Assembly (NCBI GenBank): GCA_020851375.1
Contig: JADZCV010000014.1
Span: 42,651 to 106,650 of the forward strand
Source of the DNA: Nitrospirota bacterium
GTDB lineage: Bacteria > Nitrospirota > 9FT-COMBO-42-15 > HDB-SIOI813
DNA: 64,000 nt
Direction of reading: 5' to 3'
Both the position numbers and the translations under genes were made by a program. Of this stretch, positions 1 to 9,893 are shown piece after piece. The notes under the pieces were generated by a model. The model had not been told where the DNA came from. It was given only the letters and a program-made list of their open reading frames with translations, and ran no database searches. The number at the start of each line of letters is the position of its first letter. Position 1 is the first letter of the stretch.

Positions 1-244
1 TATCCAGTTCATCACCTTCTTCAATTAATGTCTCAATCAATATTTCCACATCTTCCACAACCTCCGCTACATACAGATCAAGGGAACCAAAGGCAAAATC
101 CCCGTTTCTATGCGCATCAGCATCTTTGGTGCTCTTTGTGAAGGAAACATCGGCAAACCCTTTAAATTCAAAGGCATAAACACAGGGAAGACCAGCAACA
201 AATATCAGTGCCAGCAATGAGACAATTTGTGCAATCATTTTCAT
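1..244 (-). CDS. Secreted protein, N-terminal part, possibly an outer-membrane protein
   Basis: The gene runs off the left edge, so only about 81 residues are visible. It opens with ATG at 244 behind a clear AGGAGG-type ribosome site (about 250-256). The first 22 residues form a typical signal peptide (MKMIAQ, then a hydrophobic core, then VYA-FEF). The mature part begins with alternating residues and aromatic positions such as FKGFADVSF and FGSLDLYV, which would suit strands of an outer-membrane barrel or a periplasmic carrier. The fold is an inference and no family was recognised. The region to the right up to 421 carries its leader. Confidence 0.6.
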   Translation of the reverse strand, partial: MKMIAQIVSLLALIFVAGLPCVYAFEFKGFADVSFTKSTKDADAHRNGDFAFGSLDLYVAEVVEDVEILIETLIEEGDELD

Positions 245-339
245 GCGCTTTCCTCCTCAATTATTTCTAACACAACTAAAATATCAAATTCAACAAAAAT
301 CATTCAACACAATAACCCGATTTAATGAAAAAAATCAAT

Positions 340-369
340 AAATTAGAATATGTCATGACACTACGTCAA
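340..369 (-). promoter_or_regulatory. Candidate sigma-70 promoter for the secreted protein at 1-244
   Basis: Read on the minus strand, TTGACG (369-364) is followed 18 bases later by TAATTT (345-340). This lies about 95 bases before the ATG at 244. The 244-421 gap holds nothing else recognisable and is AT-rich. Assigned by eye only. Confidence 0.3.
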
Positions 370-420
370 TTAAGCACATTATTGACCAGCTATGCTGCAG
401 CAAGCAGCTCTATTGTGGAC

Positions 421-2478
421 TCACAAAAACGATTCTAAGGTATCCGGTTCAGTGAGGGGTGGAGAACACGCAAAGTCTTTACAAATGTAGACAGTGACTT
501 TTCCAGTCTCCTGACGCTTGCCTCTTGAAAATTGAGGTGCGCATTCTTCCCCCTGATTTGTCTCATCAATAAGAAAAATTACCATTTCAGGGGCATACGA
601 CTCTCTTATTTTACTCAACATCATCTTTGCTCTTTCGCTGTCTCTGTTTCCAATGACAGTAACCTCTGTAACACAAGCAAGATTAAACATGGCAGACGAA
701 AGTATTGAGGCATACTTAAAGGGAGACGATAAAGCTTCATTGTAATACAGCCTTATCGTCTCCTCAGCCAATGCCTTGTACCTTATGTTATCCCTGTATA
801 GAGAAAGCCTCAGCAGATTCATGGCAGCAATTCCATTTCCGGAAGGTATTGACTGATCAGTGCCTGTCTTAAGCCTGTAAAACAGTCTGTCAGGATCAGC
901 TGCTGCACTGAAAAAACCACCACCGTCATGATCCATGAAGATATTAATCATCGAATCTGTCATTTCTTCCGCCAATTGGAGATATTTTCGATCAAAAGTC
1001 ACCTCAAACATATCAATGAGAGCTGACGCAAGGAATGCATAATCATCCAGGTTTCCGCTGATCTTTGCCGACCCATCCTTCCAGACATGAAGGAGTCTAC
1101 CATCCCTTAACCATAAATTGGATATAATAAAATCGGATGATCTTACAGCAACATCAAGATATTGATTGAGACCTGTAGTCCTGTACGCATCAGCAAAGGC
1201 AGATATTGCCAGTCCGTTCCAGCTTGTTATCACCTTTGTATCCTGAAATGGCCTCTCCCTCACCCCCCGCTCTGCAAACAGTTTCTCTTTTCCTTTTGCA
1301 ATTATGCAAAGGAGCTCATTGTCCGGTCTGTCAAATTCATGGGCGAGGGCCTTCAGCCCCCTGTCAACATGCAATACGTTTCCACCCTCAATATTTCCTT
1401 CATCTGTAACTCCGAAATATCTAATCACCACATCCGAATCCTCACCAAGGCATGCTGATATCTCATCCTGGGACCAGACATAGAATTTTCCTTCCACCCC
1501 TTCACTGTCAGCATCCTCAGACGCAAAGAATCCCCCCTCAGGATGTTTCATATCACGCAGCAGATAATTAAGGGTTTCTTCGGCAATTCGCCTGTAAAAT
1601 GGATTTTTGGTAATCTTAAAGACATCAAGGTAAATCCTTGAGATTATCGCATTATCATAGAGCATTTTTTCAAAATGAGGTATCTGCCACCTTTCGTCAA
1701 CAGAGTAACGGTGGAATCCGCCTCCAAGCTGGTCGTATATTCCGCCTTCAGCCATCTGATGAAGTGTCTTCTCTGCAGCCTCAAGTATCATGCTGTCATT
1801 ATTCCTCCTGTATAGCCTGAGGAGCAATGACAATTGTATTGCAGACGGGAACTTGGGGGCTGAACCAAAACCACCGTGAGAAGGATCATAATCCCTGAGA
1901 ATAGATGATGCAGCAGACTCCGCCTCAGCAATCTTCAGTCCATCACCCGACGGACTCTTTAAAGTAATCCGTTTTAAGACACCGGTCAAATCCTCAATCG
2001 TACTTTCCAGCGCCCATTTTCTGCTTTTGTACGCATCCGAGACTGCGGCAAGGACATCCGGAAAGGCCTGTTGTCCATACCTTTCTTCAGGCGGAAAGTA
2101 TGTACCTCCAAAAAAGGGCTGCCTCTCCGGTGTAAGAAATACTGTCAAAGGCCAGCCACCCCCTCTGCCGAGGATTTGCATCGCATACTGATATAGCTCA
2201 TCTATATCCGGGAACTCTTCCCTGTCAACCTTAATATTTACAAATAACCTGTTCATCAGGCCGGCAATTTTTTCATCTTCAAAAGACTCCTTCTCCATAA
2301 CATGGCACCAGTGGCATGCAGAATATCCTATGCTCAGAAGAACTGGCATATCGTCCGCCCTGGCCTTCTGAAATGCCTCATCCCCCCACGGATACCAGTC
2401 TACAGGATTGTGGGCATGCTGAAGGAGATACGGGCTGGTCTCGTTAATCAATCTGTTTGTGTATTTATAATTCACCAC
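421..2478 (-). CDS. DUF255 / YyaL-type thioredoxin-domain protein
   Basis: This 685-residue protein belongs to the DUF255 family (bacterial YyaL, human SPATA20). The N-terminal 160 residues form a thioredoxin-like domain with a CHWC pair (Cys55, Cys58) inside the family signature [14 protein letters not shown]. The remaining part is an alpha/alpha-toroid like those of glycosidases and epimerases, with motifs such as [20 protein letters not shown] and [16 protein letters not shown]. Length is normal for the family. The biochemical role is not established; a redox or sugar-related cytoplasmic function is usually proposed. It has no signal peptide. It is transcribed with the permease gene upstream (10-base gap). 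Confidence 0.88.
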   Translation of the reverse strand: MVNYKYTNRLINETSPYLLQHAHNPVDWYPWGDEAFQKARADDMPVLLSIGYSACHWCHVMEKESFEDEKIAGLMNRLFVNIKVDREEFPDIDELYQYAMQILGRGGGWPLTVFLTPERQPFFGGTYFPPEERYGQQAFPDVLAAVSDAYKSRKWALESTIEDLTGVLKRITLKSPSGDGLKIAEAESAASSILRDYDPSHGGFGSAPKFPSAIQLSLLLRLYRRNNDSMILEAAEKTLHQMAEGGIYDQLGGGFHRYSVDERWQIPHFEKMLYDNAIISRIYLDVFKITKNPFYRRIAEETLNYLLRDMKHPEGGFFASEDADSEGVEGKFYVWSQDEISACLGEDSDVVIRYFGVTDEGNIEGGNVLHVDRGLKALAHEFDRPDNELLCIIAKGKEKLFAERGVRERPFQDTKVITSWNGLAISAFADAYRTTGLNQYLDVAVRSSDFIISNLWLRDGRLLHVWKDGSAKISGNLDDYAFLASALIDMFEVTFDRKYLQLAEEMTDSMINIFMDHDGGGFFSAAADPDRLFYRLKTGTDQSIPSGNGIAAMNLLRLSLYRDNIRYKALAEETIRLYYNEALSSPFKYASILSSAMFNLACVTEVTVIGNRDSERAKMMLSKIRESYAPEMVIFLIDETNQGEECAPQFSRGKRQETGKVTVYICKDFACSPPLTEPDTLESFL

Positions 2479-2487
2479 AGGATATCC

Positions 2488-3603
2488 TCATGCATTGAGA
2501 CCTGAATATTTCTCAATCAATCTTATCAAAAGGGTAAGCAGCAGCGGCCCTAAAAAGATCCCTGCAAATCCAAAGGCAGACATACCTCCTATTATACCGA
2601 TAAATGACAGGATCACATGAAATCCGAGCCTCTTGCTTATGAAATATGGCCTTAAAAAATTGTCTATCATCCCAACCGCAAGTATTCCCCATATAATCAG
2701 GAATATCCCTCTTCCTGTCATGCCGTAGTAAATTAAATAAATGGACGCTGGTCCCCACACAATGACCGTGCCTGCAAAGGGGACAATGGCCGTTATAAAC
2801 ATGATTGCGCCGAAAAGCACCGGCGCCGGAAGACCCGTAACCCAGAAGCCTATTCCACCAAGCAGCCCCTGCAGCATTGCGGTGAAGACTACTCCATAGA
2901 TCACCGCCCTGATGACTTCCCCTGTCTCTCTGACAAAGATCTCAACATCCGCTGAAGGTACAAGCGGCGAATCCATGAGTTTTTTTATAAAACTCTCTCC
3001 GTCCCGGAAAATAAAATACAATATAAGTACGGCAACACTCATCTGAAACAGGATAGAAAGCGCATCACCTGTCGCTGAACTCACATAGCCGGCGATAAAC
3101 TTGCCTGCATCTCTTGAACCAGATATTATACTTTCTTTCAGGCCTGCATCTTCTACAGGGACAAGTTGCGATATCCTGTCCAAAATAAAAGGGATCTGAG
3201 GATAGACCTTCTCATACATATAAGAAACCTGTGTAACAAGAGATGTTATAATGAAGGCAGAAGGTACAAGGAAAAAGAGGAGCACACATGCAACACTAAT
3301 CAGTGAACTTAGCATCCCCTTTCCTCTGAAGACGAGTCTGAGTTTTCTATTAAGAGGCCAAAAGGTCACTCCGGCTATCACTGCCCAGAGTATGGCCTTA
3401 TAGAATGGCTTAAATACGAGGTGTGCACCATATAATACAAGGACAGATATAACAACAAGGACTACGGCGGTAACTTTCTTGCGGTCTATCTCCACAGCCA
3501 GCCCCCTGGTGACAGGAAACAGGGTATCAGATACAATCCTAAATTTCAAATGAATCATCACAGGCGGCATCTCGGGCGGCTTCCTTGACAACAGATACCT
3601 CAT
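2488..3603 (-). CDS. AI-2E family (PerM-type) membrane permease
   Basis: This is a polytopic inner-membrane protein of the AI-2E transporter / DUF20 family. Hydrophobic segments occupy about residues 45-95, 150-190 and 225-350 of the longest reading. The family-typical C-terminal stretch includes VGMIDNFLRPYFISKRLGFHVILSFIGIIGG. Members export small molecules or ions; the substrate cannot be told from sequence. The longest frame starts with ATG at 3603. A GTG at 3495 (reading VEIDRKKV) is better, because it has AGGGGG seven bases upstream and leaves room for a promoter before the divergent resB-like gene. Confidence 0.85.
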   Translation of the reverse strand: MRYLLSRKPPEMPPVMIHLKFRIVSDTLFPVTRGLAVEIDRKKVTAVVLVVISVLVLYGAHLVFKPFYKAILWAVIAGVTFWPLNRKLRLVFRGKGMLSSLISVACVLLFFLVPSAFIITSLVTQVSYMYEKVYPQIPFILDRISQLVPVEDAGLKESIISGSRDAGKFIAGYVSSATGDALSILFQMSVAVLILYFIFRDGESFIKKLMDSPLVPSADVEIFVRETGEVIRAVIYGVVFTAMLQGLLGGIGFWVTGLPAPVLFGAIMFITAIVPFAGTVIVWGPASIYLIYYGMTGRGIFLIIWGILAVGMIDNFLRPYFISKRLGFHVILSFIGIIGGMSAFGFAGIFLGPLLLTLLIRLIEKYSGLNA

Positions 3604-3621
3604 GGTTTATTCTACGCGTAA

Positions 3622-4653
3622 GTGCGGAAAATTTATAACTTTTTAAGTTCAATCAGATTAGCGGTTGCAATCTTTTTTTTGTTGGCTGCAGGTTCAATAG
3701 CAGGAACTTTTGTTGATCAGGAAATAAACGACGTCTACCATAGCTGGTGGTTCTCAGGTCTCCTCGTGCTGCTGGCTGTAAACCTTGCCGTTTGCCTTTC
3801 AAAGAGGCTGCCTTCCATATGGAGGACATATTCTAATGTTGATTGCGATTTCACCCATAACCTTATACTGAACTTCAGGCATCACACATCATTACATTTC
3901 GAAGGAACTGTGCATGAAGCAAACAGACAAGTTGAAGCATCCCTCAGGAAGAGGAAGTATAAAATTTGGTTTGAAAATTACCACGACAAAATCTCCATGT
4001 TTGCAACAAAAGGTGCCATAGGCAGACTTGGGCCGGTAATAAGCCATGTCAGCATCTTCCTCATTCTGACAGGGGCTGCATTAAGCAGTGCAACCGGATT
4101 CAGGAGTCCCCTCCCTGTCTATAAAGGCATGCCTGTTAATGTGCCCCATGGTAACTTCTCAGTCGTCCTTGACAAGTTCTGGGTAGACTACTATGAAAAT
4201 GGCAAGATTAAAGATTACTTCAGCACCCTCTCCATCATTGACAACGGAATAACCGTTCTGACCAGAACTGTCCAGGTAAATGAACCTATGCATTACAAAG
4301 GCATATGGTTTTATCAGAGCAGTTACGGCAAGACAGAATATCATTCTGATGGCGAGTTTATGCAAATAACCGGCAGGGAAAGCGGCAATGTATTTAATGA
4401 TGCAGCACTTCTTCAGATAGCGAAAGACCCTGGTGTGAATATTGTGTGGGTGGGGAGCGGCCTTCTGATGGCCGGACTTTTTACATCCTTTTTCATATTC
4501 CACAGGAGGCTCTGGGTCAGGATCGAACCTTCTGAAAACAGTTCAGTAATTTATATTGGCGGACTGTCAAATAAGGATATTACAGGATTTGAAAGGGAAA
4601 TGGACAACCTGATTTGTGATATACTAAGGCATCAACGTACCAGAGGAGGCTGA
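3622..4653 (+). CDS. resB: ResB/Ccs1-like cytochrome c biogenesis protein
   Basis: The 343-residue protein has the ResB pattern. Two N-terminal membrane helices (about 8-30 and 42-60) are followed by a third around 130-152, a large periplasmic domain and a last helix near 273-295. Motifs include LSSIRLAVAIFFLLA at the start and HYKGIWFYQSSYG before the last helix, both typical of ResB. In System II, ResB works with ResC/CcsA in haem delivery to apocytochromes. No ResC gene is seen here; instead ccdA and a complete System I cluster follow. The start is GTG at 3622. It heads a long co-directional run and is followed by ccdA after 2 bases. Confidence 0.85.
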   Translation: MRKIYNFLSSIRLAVAIFFLLAAGSIAGTFVDQEINDVYHSWWFSGLLVLLAVNLAVCLSKRLPSIWRTYSNVDCDFTHNLILNFRHHTSLHFEGTVHEANRQVEASLRKRKYKIWFENYHDKISMFATKGAIGRLGPVISHVSIFLILTGAALSSATGFRSPLPVYKGMPVNVPHGNFSVVLDKFWVDYYENGKIKDYFSTLSIIDNGITVLTRTVQVNEPMHYKGIWFYQSSYGKTEYHSDGEFMQITGRESGNVFNDAALLQIAKDPGVNIVWVGSGLLMAGLFTSFFIFHRRLWVRIEPSENSSVIYIGGLSNKDITGFEREMDNLICDILRHQRTRGG

Positions 4654-4655
4654 CA

Positions 4656-5393
4656 ATGGATTACTCTCACATATCTGTCTTTGTTGCTTTTTCAGCAGGA
4701 TTCCTGTCATTTGTATCACCCTGTGTCCTGCCGCTGGTACCATCTTTTGTAACTTACATAACAGGACTGACCTTTGAAGACATTACAGCAACTGAAGAAA
4801 AAAACAGGGTACGGTATATAACTATCACCAACTCCCTTGCATTTATAGCCGGATTTTCTTCTGTATTCGTTCTCCTTGGCGCCTCTGCAACTTATATAGG
4901 CGCGGTCTTTCTTTCATACCAGGATATTGTTCAGAAAACAGGCGGCATCCTCATTATACTGTTTGGATTATACATAATGGGTGTAATTAAATTAAGCTTC
5001 CTGTCTGCTCAGAAAAAGTTTCATATAGAGAACAAACCAGCAGGTCTTATAGGTTCGTTCCTGGTAGGAATGGCATTCGCGGCAGGATGGACACCATGCG
5101 TCGGGCCTATACTCGGTTCAATCCTTCTGTATGCAAGCACGACCGGATCTATCACTAAAGGCATGGGGCTCCTGGCTGTATATTCTCTTGGACTTGGACT
5201 GCCACTCTTCATCTCGGCCCTTGCGATAAATTCATTTCTGGCGACATTTAAGGTCCTCTCCCGTTACATGAGGTGGATAACGATTCTTAGCGGGGCATTC
5301 CTCATCATTGTAGGGATAATGATATTTACAGATTCATTCACATATCTCACTTCCTGGTTTCAGAAACATGGAATCGGGTGGAGCCTTGAGTAA
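4656..5393 (+). CDS. ccdA: CcdA-type thiol-disulfide transporter
   Basis: CcdA is the short form of the DsbD membrane domain and passes reducing power from cytoplasmic thioredoxin across the inner membrane. Here it probably keeps apocytochrome CXXCH thiols reduced through the CcmG-like protein encoded downstream. The 245 residues form about six helices. The two redox cysteines are visible in SPCVLPLVP (Cys23) and GWTPCVGPILG (Cys148). It lies 2 bases after resB and 3 bases before lgt, so translation is probably coupled. Confidence 0.93.
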   Translation: MDYSHISVFVAFSAGFLSFVSPCVLPLVPSFVTYITGLTFEDITATEEKNRVRYITITNSLAFIAGFSSVFVLLGASATYIGAVFLSYQDIVQKTGGILIILFGLYIMGVIKLSFLSAQKKFHIENKPAGLIGSFLVGMAFAAGWTPCVGPILGSILLYASTTGSITKGMGLLAVYSLGLGLPLFISALAINSFLATFKVLSRYMRWITILSGAFLIIVGIMIFTDSFTYLTSWFQKHGIGWSLE

Positions 5394-5396
5394 GAA

Positions 5397-6161
5397 ATGC
5401 ACCCTATACTCATAAAAATAGGTTCTATTGAGATACGATATTATGGGGTCATGATTGCCCTTGCCTTTATCGCAGGGGCGATAGTCGGTGAAAAAGAGGC
5501 CAGGAGAAAGGGGTTTCAGTATGGCGTGGTCTATGACCTTCTTTCATATCTCCTTGTTGCAGCAATCATAGGGGCGCGTCTATACTATGTACTTTTCGCT
5601 GATCTTTTATGGTTTATTTCTCACCCGATGGAGATACTTGCCATCTGGAAGGGGGGGCTATCGCTTCACGGCGGAGTGCTGGGGGGAGTGCTTGCCGGTA
5701 TCTGGTACTGCAGGAAAAAGGGGCTTCCTGTCTGGAAATTCACTGATGTTCTTGCACCTTCGATAGCGCTTGGGCAAGCTATCGGAAGGATAGGCTGCGC
5801 CATGAATGGATGCTGCTTTGGCAGACCCACAACCCTTCCATGGGGTATAATTTTTACTAACCCTGACTCCATTGCCCCCTCTGGCATACGGCTTCACCCG
5901 ACACAGATATATGAATCATTGATGAGCTTCGGACTCTTTCTGGTTTTGTGGTATATGAGGAAAAAGACACCCTTTGACGGACAGCTGTTTATCACTTATC
6001 TAATAGGATATGGGGTAATAAGATTTTTCCTTGAATTCTTCAGGGGAGATTCGTTATTATTATTCAACTTGATACCAGTTCCTCATGCTGTTAGTGTCGT
6101 AATAATTGTTTTGGGAATTATTCTCTACAGATACAGGAGCAAAGCAGTCAGTACTTTATGA
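5397..6161 (+). CDS. lgt: Prolipoprotein diacylglyceryl transferase
   Basis: Lgt transfers diacylglycerol from phosphatidylglycerol to the lipobox cysteine of prolipoproteins at the inner membrane. The 254-residue sequence has seven likely helices. It shows the conserved LSLHGGVLGG stretch, the signature ALGQAIGRIGCAMNGCCFG and a C-terminal GYGVIRFFLEFFRGD. It starts with ATG three bases after ccdA and overlaps the next gene by 4 bases. Several lipoproteins encoded in this window would be its substrates. Confidence 0.95.
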   Translation: MHPILIKIGSIEIRYYGVMIALAFIAGAIVGEKEARRKGFQYGVVYDLLSYLLVAAIIGARLYYVLFADLLWFISHPMEILAIWKGGLSLHGGVLGGVLAGIWYCRKKGLPVWKFTDVLAPSIALGQAIGRIGCAMNGCCFGRPTTLPWGIIFTNPDSIAPSGIRLHPTQIYESLMSFGLFLVLWYMRKKTPFDGQLFITYLIGYGVIRFFLEFFRGDSLLLFNLIPVPHAVSVVIIVLGIILYRYRSKAVSTL

Positions 6162-7330
6162 TGCAGGTATACGATGTTATAGTAGCAGGGTCCGGTCCTG
6201 CAGGCGCCACAGCCGCTTATAAACTTGCAAAGGCAGGCCACAGTGTCCTTATCCTCGAACGGGACAAGCTCCCAAGGTACAAACCCTGCGGAGGCGGCCT
6301 TTCACTTAAGATTAACCGTATCCTTGACATAGATATCAGTGACCTAATAGAGGCCACGGTCAACGGCGCATACTTCAGCTATGGACATAAAGAGGGCACC
6401 CGCCTCATGTCTGAACAACCGGTGGCGTATATGGTAATGCGTGATAAGTTCGACTCCCGGCTGACTTATGAGGCTGTAAAGGCAGGGGCTACACTTCTAA
6501 CAGGTAAAAAGGTGGCGGGTATCGCTGATAATAAATCCGGATATGATGTATTTACGAATGGGGAAACCTTTTCAGGAAGATATGTAGTTGGGGCTGACGG
6601 AGTAAATGGGGCAGTACGCAAATATATTCACCCAAAATCCGTCAGGACCATAGCCGCCTCAATAGAGGCAGAGATTGAGGTAGACCAGACAGTGCTTGAT
6701 CAGCATTCAAATTATGTACATATAGATTTTGGGGTCATACCATACGGGTATGCATGGGTCTTCCCCAAAAAGGGGATGTTGTCTGTAGGCATCGCAGGAT
6801 TTAAGGGTGTCGTAAAGAGGCCTAAAGAGTTCTTTGATACCTTTATTAATGGACATGCTGCATTGTCCGGATTAAATAGATTTTCATGCAGGGGCTACCC
6901 GCTCCCCCTCTTCAGGAATCAGCAATTACTTGCAAAAGGGGGAGTCCTTCTGACCGGTGACGCCGGCAATCTCGTAGACCCTTTTTTCGGAGAGGGGATA
7001 TATTATGCGATCAGAAGCGCACAACTCGCATCATCAGTAATATCTGACAGTATTCGCAATGGGAACACCGACCTGAGCAGATACGACAAACTTCTCAGCA
7101 ATGAGTTATACCCTGAGTTCAGGGCAGCGCAGAAGGTCTCACAATTTGTTTATGCATTTCCGAGGGTCTGGTATGACATACTGACTGAGAGGCCGGAGCT
7201 CGCAGAGATGTACTTCAATGTTCTCAGAGGCAAGAGCAGGTATGAGCTATTTATGAAGGATTTAAAGGCCATAGGTGGATCGCTTGTCAAAACAGCAATC
7301 AAGAAAGGTATTGTACGTTTGTTTCGTTAG
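6158..7330 (+). CDS. Geranylgeranyl reductase family FAD-dependent oxidoreductase
   Basis: This 390-residue flavoprotein begins with a Rossmann dinucleotide site, VIVAGSGPAGATAAYKLAK, and ends the cofactor domain with GDAGNLVDPFFGEGIYYAIRS, both typical of the geranylgeranyl reductase / FixC-like family. The segment KPCGGGLSLK is also a family hallmark. Members saturate isoprenoid chains of lipids, quinones or chlorophyll side chains. The exact substrate here is unknown. The location between lgt and ccmA suggests membrane lipid or quinone chemistry, but this is only neighbourhood evidence. It overlaps lgt by 4 bases. Confidence 0.85.
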   Translation: MMQVYDVIVAGSGPAGATAAYKLAKAGHSVLILERDKLPRYKPCGGGLSLKINRILDIDISDLIEATVNGAYFSYGHKEGTRLMSEQPVAYMVMRDKFDSRLTYEAVKAGATLLTGKKVAGIADNKSGYDVFTNGETFSGRYVVGADGVNGAVRKYIHPKSVRTIAASIEAEIEVDQTVLDQHSNYVHIDFGVIPYGYAWVFPKKGMLSVGIAGFKGVVKRPKEFFDTFINGHAALSGLNRFSCRGYPLPLFRNQQLLAKGGVLLTGDAGNLVDPFFGEGIYYAIRSAQLASSVISDSIRNGNTDLSRYDKLLSNELYPEFRAAQKVSQFVYAFPRVWYDILTERPELAEMYFNVLRGKSRYELFMKDLKAIGGSLVKTAIKKGIVRLFR

Positions 7331-7336
7331 CTGATT

Positions 7337-8014
7337 ATGAAAGCTATACAGTGCATTTCCATTTGCAAGGCATACCGTCACTATGAAGTACTGAAGGACA
7401 TTTCCCTTGAAATCAACCCCGGTGAATGCTACGCACTTTTTGGCCCAAACGGGGCAGGAAAGACAACACTGCTCAGGATCCTTGCAACCATCCATCGTCC
7501 TTCAGGTGGTCAGTTCATAATTGACGGGCACGATGGGGTCCGCGAGAAAATCAGGGTGCGGGAGTCATTGTTTCTGATAGCCCATGGTTCTTATCTCTAT
7601 GATGACCTGAGCGCTGTCGAAAATATTCGTTTTGCTGCCGGCCTCCGCGGGAAAGGCCCATCTGACCGTGAAATTAAGCTCGCACTCGACCGGGTTGGAA
7701 TAGGTGCATTCTCGGAGCTCAGAACCCGTTATTTTTCTGCAGGGATGAAAAAGCGACTGTCCATTGCAAAATCAATCCTTATCCGGCCACAGGTACTGCT
7801 GATGGATGAACCATACGCATCACTTGATGAAAAGGGACAGCAGATGGTCAATAATTATCTCAGTGAAATTACCAGATCAGGCGGAACAGTCTTTATGACG
7901 ACTCATGACCGGGCACGCACCGCTGAAGTAGCCCATCGCGCCGGCGTCCTGACACAGGGAATACTCAGCGAGATTCCGGTACAACTGTTGAAAGAGATAC
8001 ATGATATTTTTTAA
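7337..8014 (+). CDS. ccmA: Haem-exporter ABC ATPase CcmA
   Basis: CcmA is the ATPase that, with CcmB and CcmC, releases holo-CcmE during System I cytochrome c maturation. The 225-residue protein has Walker A GPNGAGKTT, a signature region YFSAGMKKRLSIA, Walker B VLLMDEPYASLD and the switch histidine in TTHD. Context (ccmB and ccmC directly downstream) identifies it among ABC ATPases. Its 3' end overlaps ccmB by 14 bases. Confidence 0.92.
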   Translation: MKAIQCISICKAYRHYEVLKDISLEINPGECYALFGPNGAGKTTLLRILATIHRPSGGQFIIDGHDGVREKIRVRESLFLIAHGSYLYDDLSAVENIRFAAGLRGKGPSDREIKLALDRVGIGAFSELRTRYFSAGMKKRLSIAKSILIRPQVLLMDEPYASLDEKGQQMVNNYLSEITRSGGTVFMTTHDRARTAEVAHRAGVLTQGILSEIPVQLLKEIHDIF

Positions 8015-8678
8015 AGTAATCCGGTGGATCGTCTGGAAAGACCTGTTAAGCGAGATACGGAGTCGTGAAAACATCTCATCAATGTTTTTTTTCGCGCTGA
8101 TTGTAATCCTGATATTCAGTTTCAGCCTGTCAATGGATCAGGAAATTGCAGCAGAAATAATACCGGGGATTTTATGGATCGCATTCAGTTTCACAGGAAT
8201 CATCGGTTTGGGGAAATCCTTTCTGGTGGAAACCCAGAACGACTGCATGGAAAACCTACTTATGGCCCCGATACCGAAGGGGGCTGTCTACATTGGGAAG
8301 CTGCTTGGGAATTTTCTATTTATGTTCATTGTCGAGATCATCCTTTTCCCCCTGTTTATCATCTTTTTTAACCTCGACATACTTGGACAGATCCCTATGA
8401 TTATGTTAATATGTTTCCTTGGCACGCTTGGCCTTTCGGCCATGGGAACCCTTCTCTCAGCCATGACGGTTCAGATCAAGGCAAGGGAGGTTATGTTCCC
8501 GCTGATGCTGCTCCCGCTTGTTGTCCCGGTAATTATAGGTGCGGTTGAGGCAACGAAGGGCGCGCTGAATGGAGACCCGCTAAAGCTTTATCAGCAGTGG
8601 CTGCAGCTGCTTACTGTATTCGATATTGTTTTTCTGATTGTGTCGTACTGGTTATTTGAGTTTATACTGGAGGATTAG
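8001..8678 (+). CDS. ccmB: Haem-exporter permease CcmB
   Basis: This inner-membrane protein of 225 residues has about six helices and forms the membrane part of the CcmABCD complex. It is recognised by the order ccmA-ccmB-ccmC and by family-like stretches such as LLMAPIPKGAVYIGKLLGNF and EVMFPLMLLPLVVPVIIGAVEAT. It starts within the last codons of ccmA, and ccmC follows after 6 bases. Confidence 0.92.
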   Translation: MIFFKVIRWIVWKDLLSEIRSRENISSMFFFALIVILIFSFSLSMDQEIAAEIIPGILWIAFSFTGIIGLGKSFLVETQNDCMENLLMAPIPKGAVYIGKLLGNFLFMFIVEIILFPLFIIFFNLDILGQIPMIMLICFLGTLGLSAMGTLLSAMTVQIKAREVMFPLMLLPLVVPVIIGAVEATKGALNGDPLKLYQQWLQLLTVFDIVFLIVSYWLFEFILED

Positions 8679-8684
8679 GTTTAA

Positions 8685-9392
8685 ATGAATAAATTGATTC
8701 AGTGGATGAGACGCCTTGAAGGATGGTTCGGACTTGCAACAGCCATTTTTCTTGCAGTTGGACTGTATATGTCCCTCATCTCTTCTCCGCCGGATTACTA
8801 TCAGGGAGAAATCGTCAGAATAATGTATGTCCACGTACCATTTGCCCAAACCTCGCTCCTTTCATATCTGGTGCTGTTTATTGGAAGCATCTGGTACCTG
8901 TGGAAAAAAGACAGTGTGATCGACAACCTCAGCCATGCAACTGCCGGTATTGGGGTATTCTTTACTGCCGGAGAACTGGTTACCGGGTCCATCTGGGGAA
9001 AACCGGCATGGAATACCTGGTGGTCATGGGATGCACGGATGACATCCGCCTTAGTCCTTCTCCTGATATTGGTGGCCTATCTGATGCTGCGGGTGTTTAT
9101 GGATGACAGGGATAAAGAGGCCCGCTATGCCGCAATACTCGCCATTGTCGGTTTTATAGACCTGCCGATAGTTTATTTCTCTGTAGAATGGTGGAGAACT
9201 CTTCATCAGCCACTCTCTGTCTCTCAAAGGGGGCTTGCCATTTCACAGGAAATCCTGATACCATTGATTGTGATGACTATCGGATTCTACCTGCTCTTTA
9301 CCTACATGGTAATGGTCCGGACCAGGATGCTTTACCTGGGGCACCTCCTCGAAGCCAAGAAAGGACGTTTTCTGAGTCAGGCGCATCTATGA
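8685..9392 (+). CDS. ccmC: Haem lyase/handling protein CcmC
   Basis: CcmC attaches haem to CcmE on the periplasmic face. The 235-residue, six-helix protein carries the tryptophan-rich WWD signature, WGKPAWNTWWSWDARMTS, with conserved flanking histidines (VHVPFAQ and, later, TLHQPLS) that bind haem axially in the family. Its stop overlaps the ATG of the next gene (ATGA), so the two are likely translationally coupled. Confidence 0.93.
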   Translation: MNKLIQWMRRLEGWFGLATAIFLAVGLYMSLISSPPDYYQGEIVRIMYVHVPFAQTSLLSYLVLFIGSIWYLWKKDSVIDNLSHATAGIGVFFTAGELVTGSIWGKPAWNTWWSWDARMTSALVLLLILVAYLMLRVFMDDRDKEARYAAILAIVGFIDLPIVYFSVEWWRTLHQPLSVSQRGLAISQEILIPLIVMTIGFYLLFTYMVMVRTRMLYLGHLLEAKKGRFLSQAHL

Positions 9393-9892
9393 GCAGGGTA
9401 AAGACTTTGTTTTACATTAGATGGGGTATTATACTCCTTGTCATATTTACAATTGCTGTTTTGGGATACCAGAGATATCTGCGGGATGTGGCCAGTCTCA
9501 CACCGGATCAGATTCTTGAGCACCCTTCCAATGAAACAGTGCGGATAAGCGGGATGATCCAGGGTGGCAGTCTGACCAGGGAAGATGACGGCCTGAGTGC
9601 GTCATTCAGTCTTCAGGGTAACAACAGGAGCCTTATTGTCCGCTACCACGGTCAGGACACCGATTCACTAAGAGACCTCAAGGTAGTTGTAGTTACCGGA
9701 AGGATGAATACCAAAACAGCAGAATTTGAAGGCGAGGCCCTTTCCCTCGTTCCCAACTACGGATTTGTGGCAGTTTCGTATCTGCTGGGCATATTGCCAA
9801 CCTGCCTTTTCCTGTTTTTGATGGAACGAAAGCTTCGCTTACTATACACAGAGGTTAAAGAGGCAAAGCTCTACGAACCGGAGGTCATGTAG
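9389..9892 (+). CDS. CcmE-like OB-fold membrane protein without haem histidine, CcmD-like tail
   Basis: The true start is the ATG at 9389, overlapping the ccmC stop; the frame stays open upstream only by chance. The 167-residue protein has an N-terminal membrane anchor (about 10-26), a periplasmic beta-rich domain resembling the CcmE OB fold (VRISGMIQGGSL, LIVRYHG, VVVVTGRM) and a second helix near 130-150. A charged tail KLRLLYTEVKEAKLYE follows, resembling the small protein CcmD. The HxxxY haem attachment motif of CcmE is absent. It sits exactly where ccmD is expected and no separate ccmD is seen. A CcmD/CcmE-like hybrid that helps dock CcmE is an inference. Confidence 0.6.
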   Translation: MSRVKTLFYIRWGIILLVIFTIAVLGYQRYLRDVASLTPDQILEHPSNETVRISGMIQGGSLTREDDGLSASFSLQGNNRSLIVRYHGQDTDSLRDLKVVVVTGRMNTKTAEFEGEALSLVPNYGFVAVSYLLGILPTCLFLFLMERKLRLLYTEVKEAKLYEPEVM

Positions 9893-9893
9893 T

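Noticed and set aside
9188..9388. In-frame extension of the CcmE-like gene to 9188
   Set aside because: It overlaps ccmC by 201 bases with no coding pattern. The ATG at 9389 overlaps the ccmC stop in the usual ATGA style.
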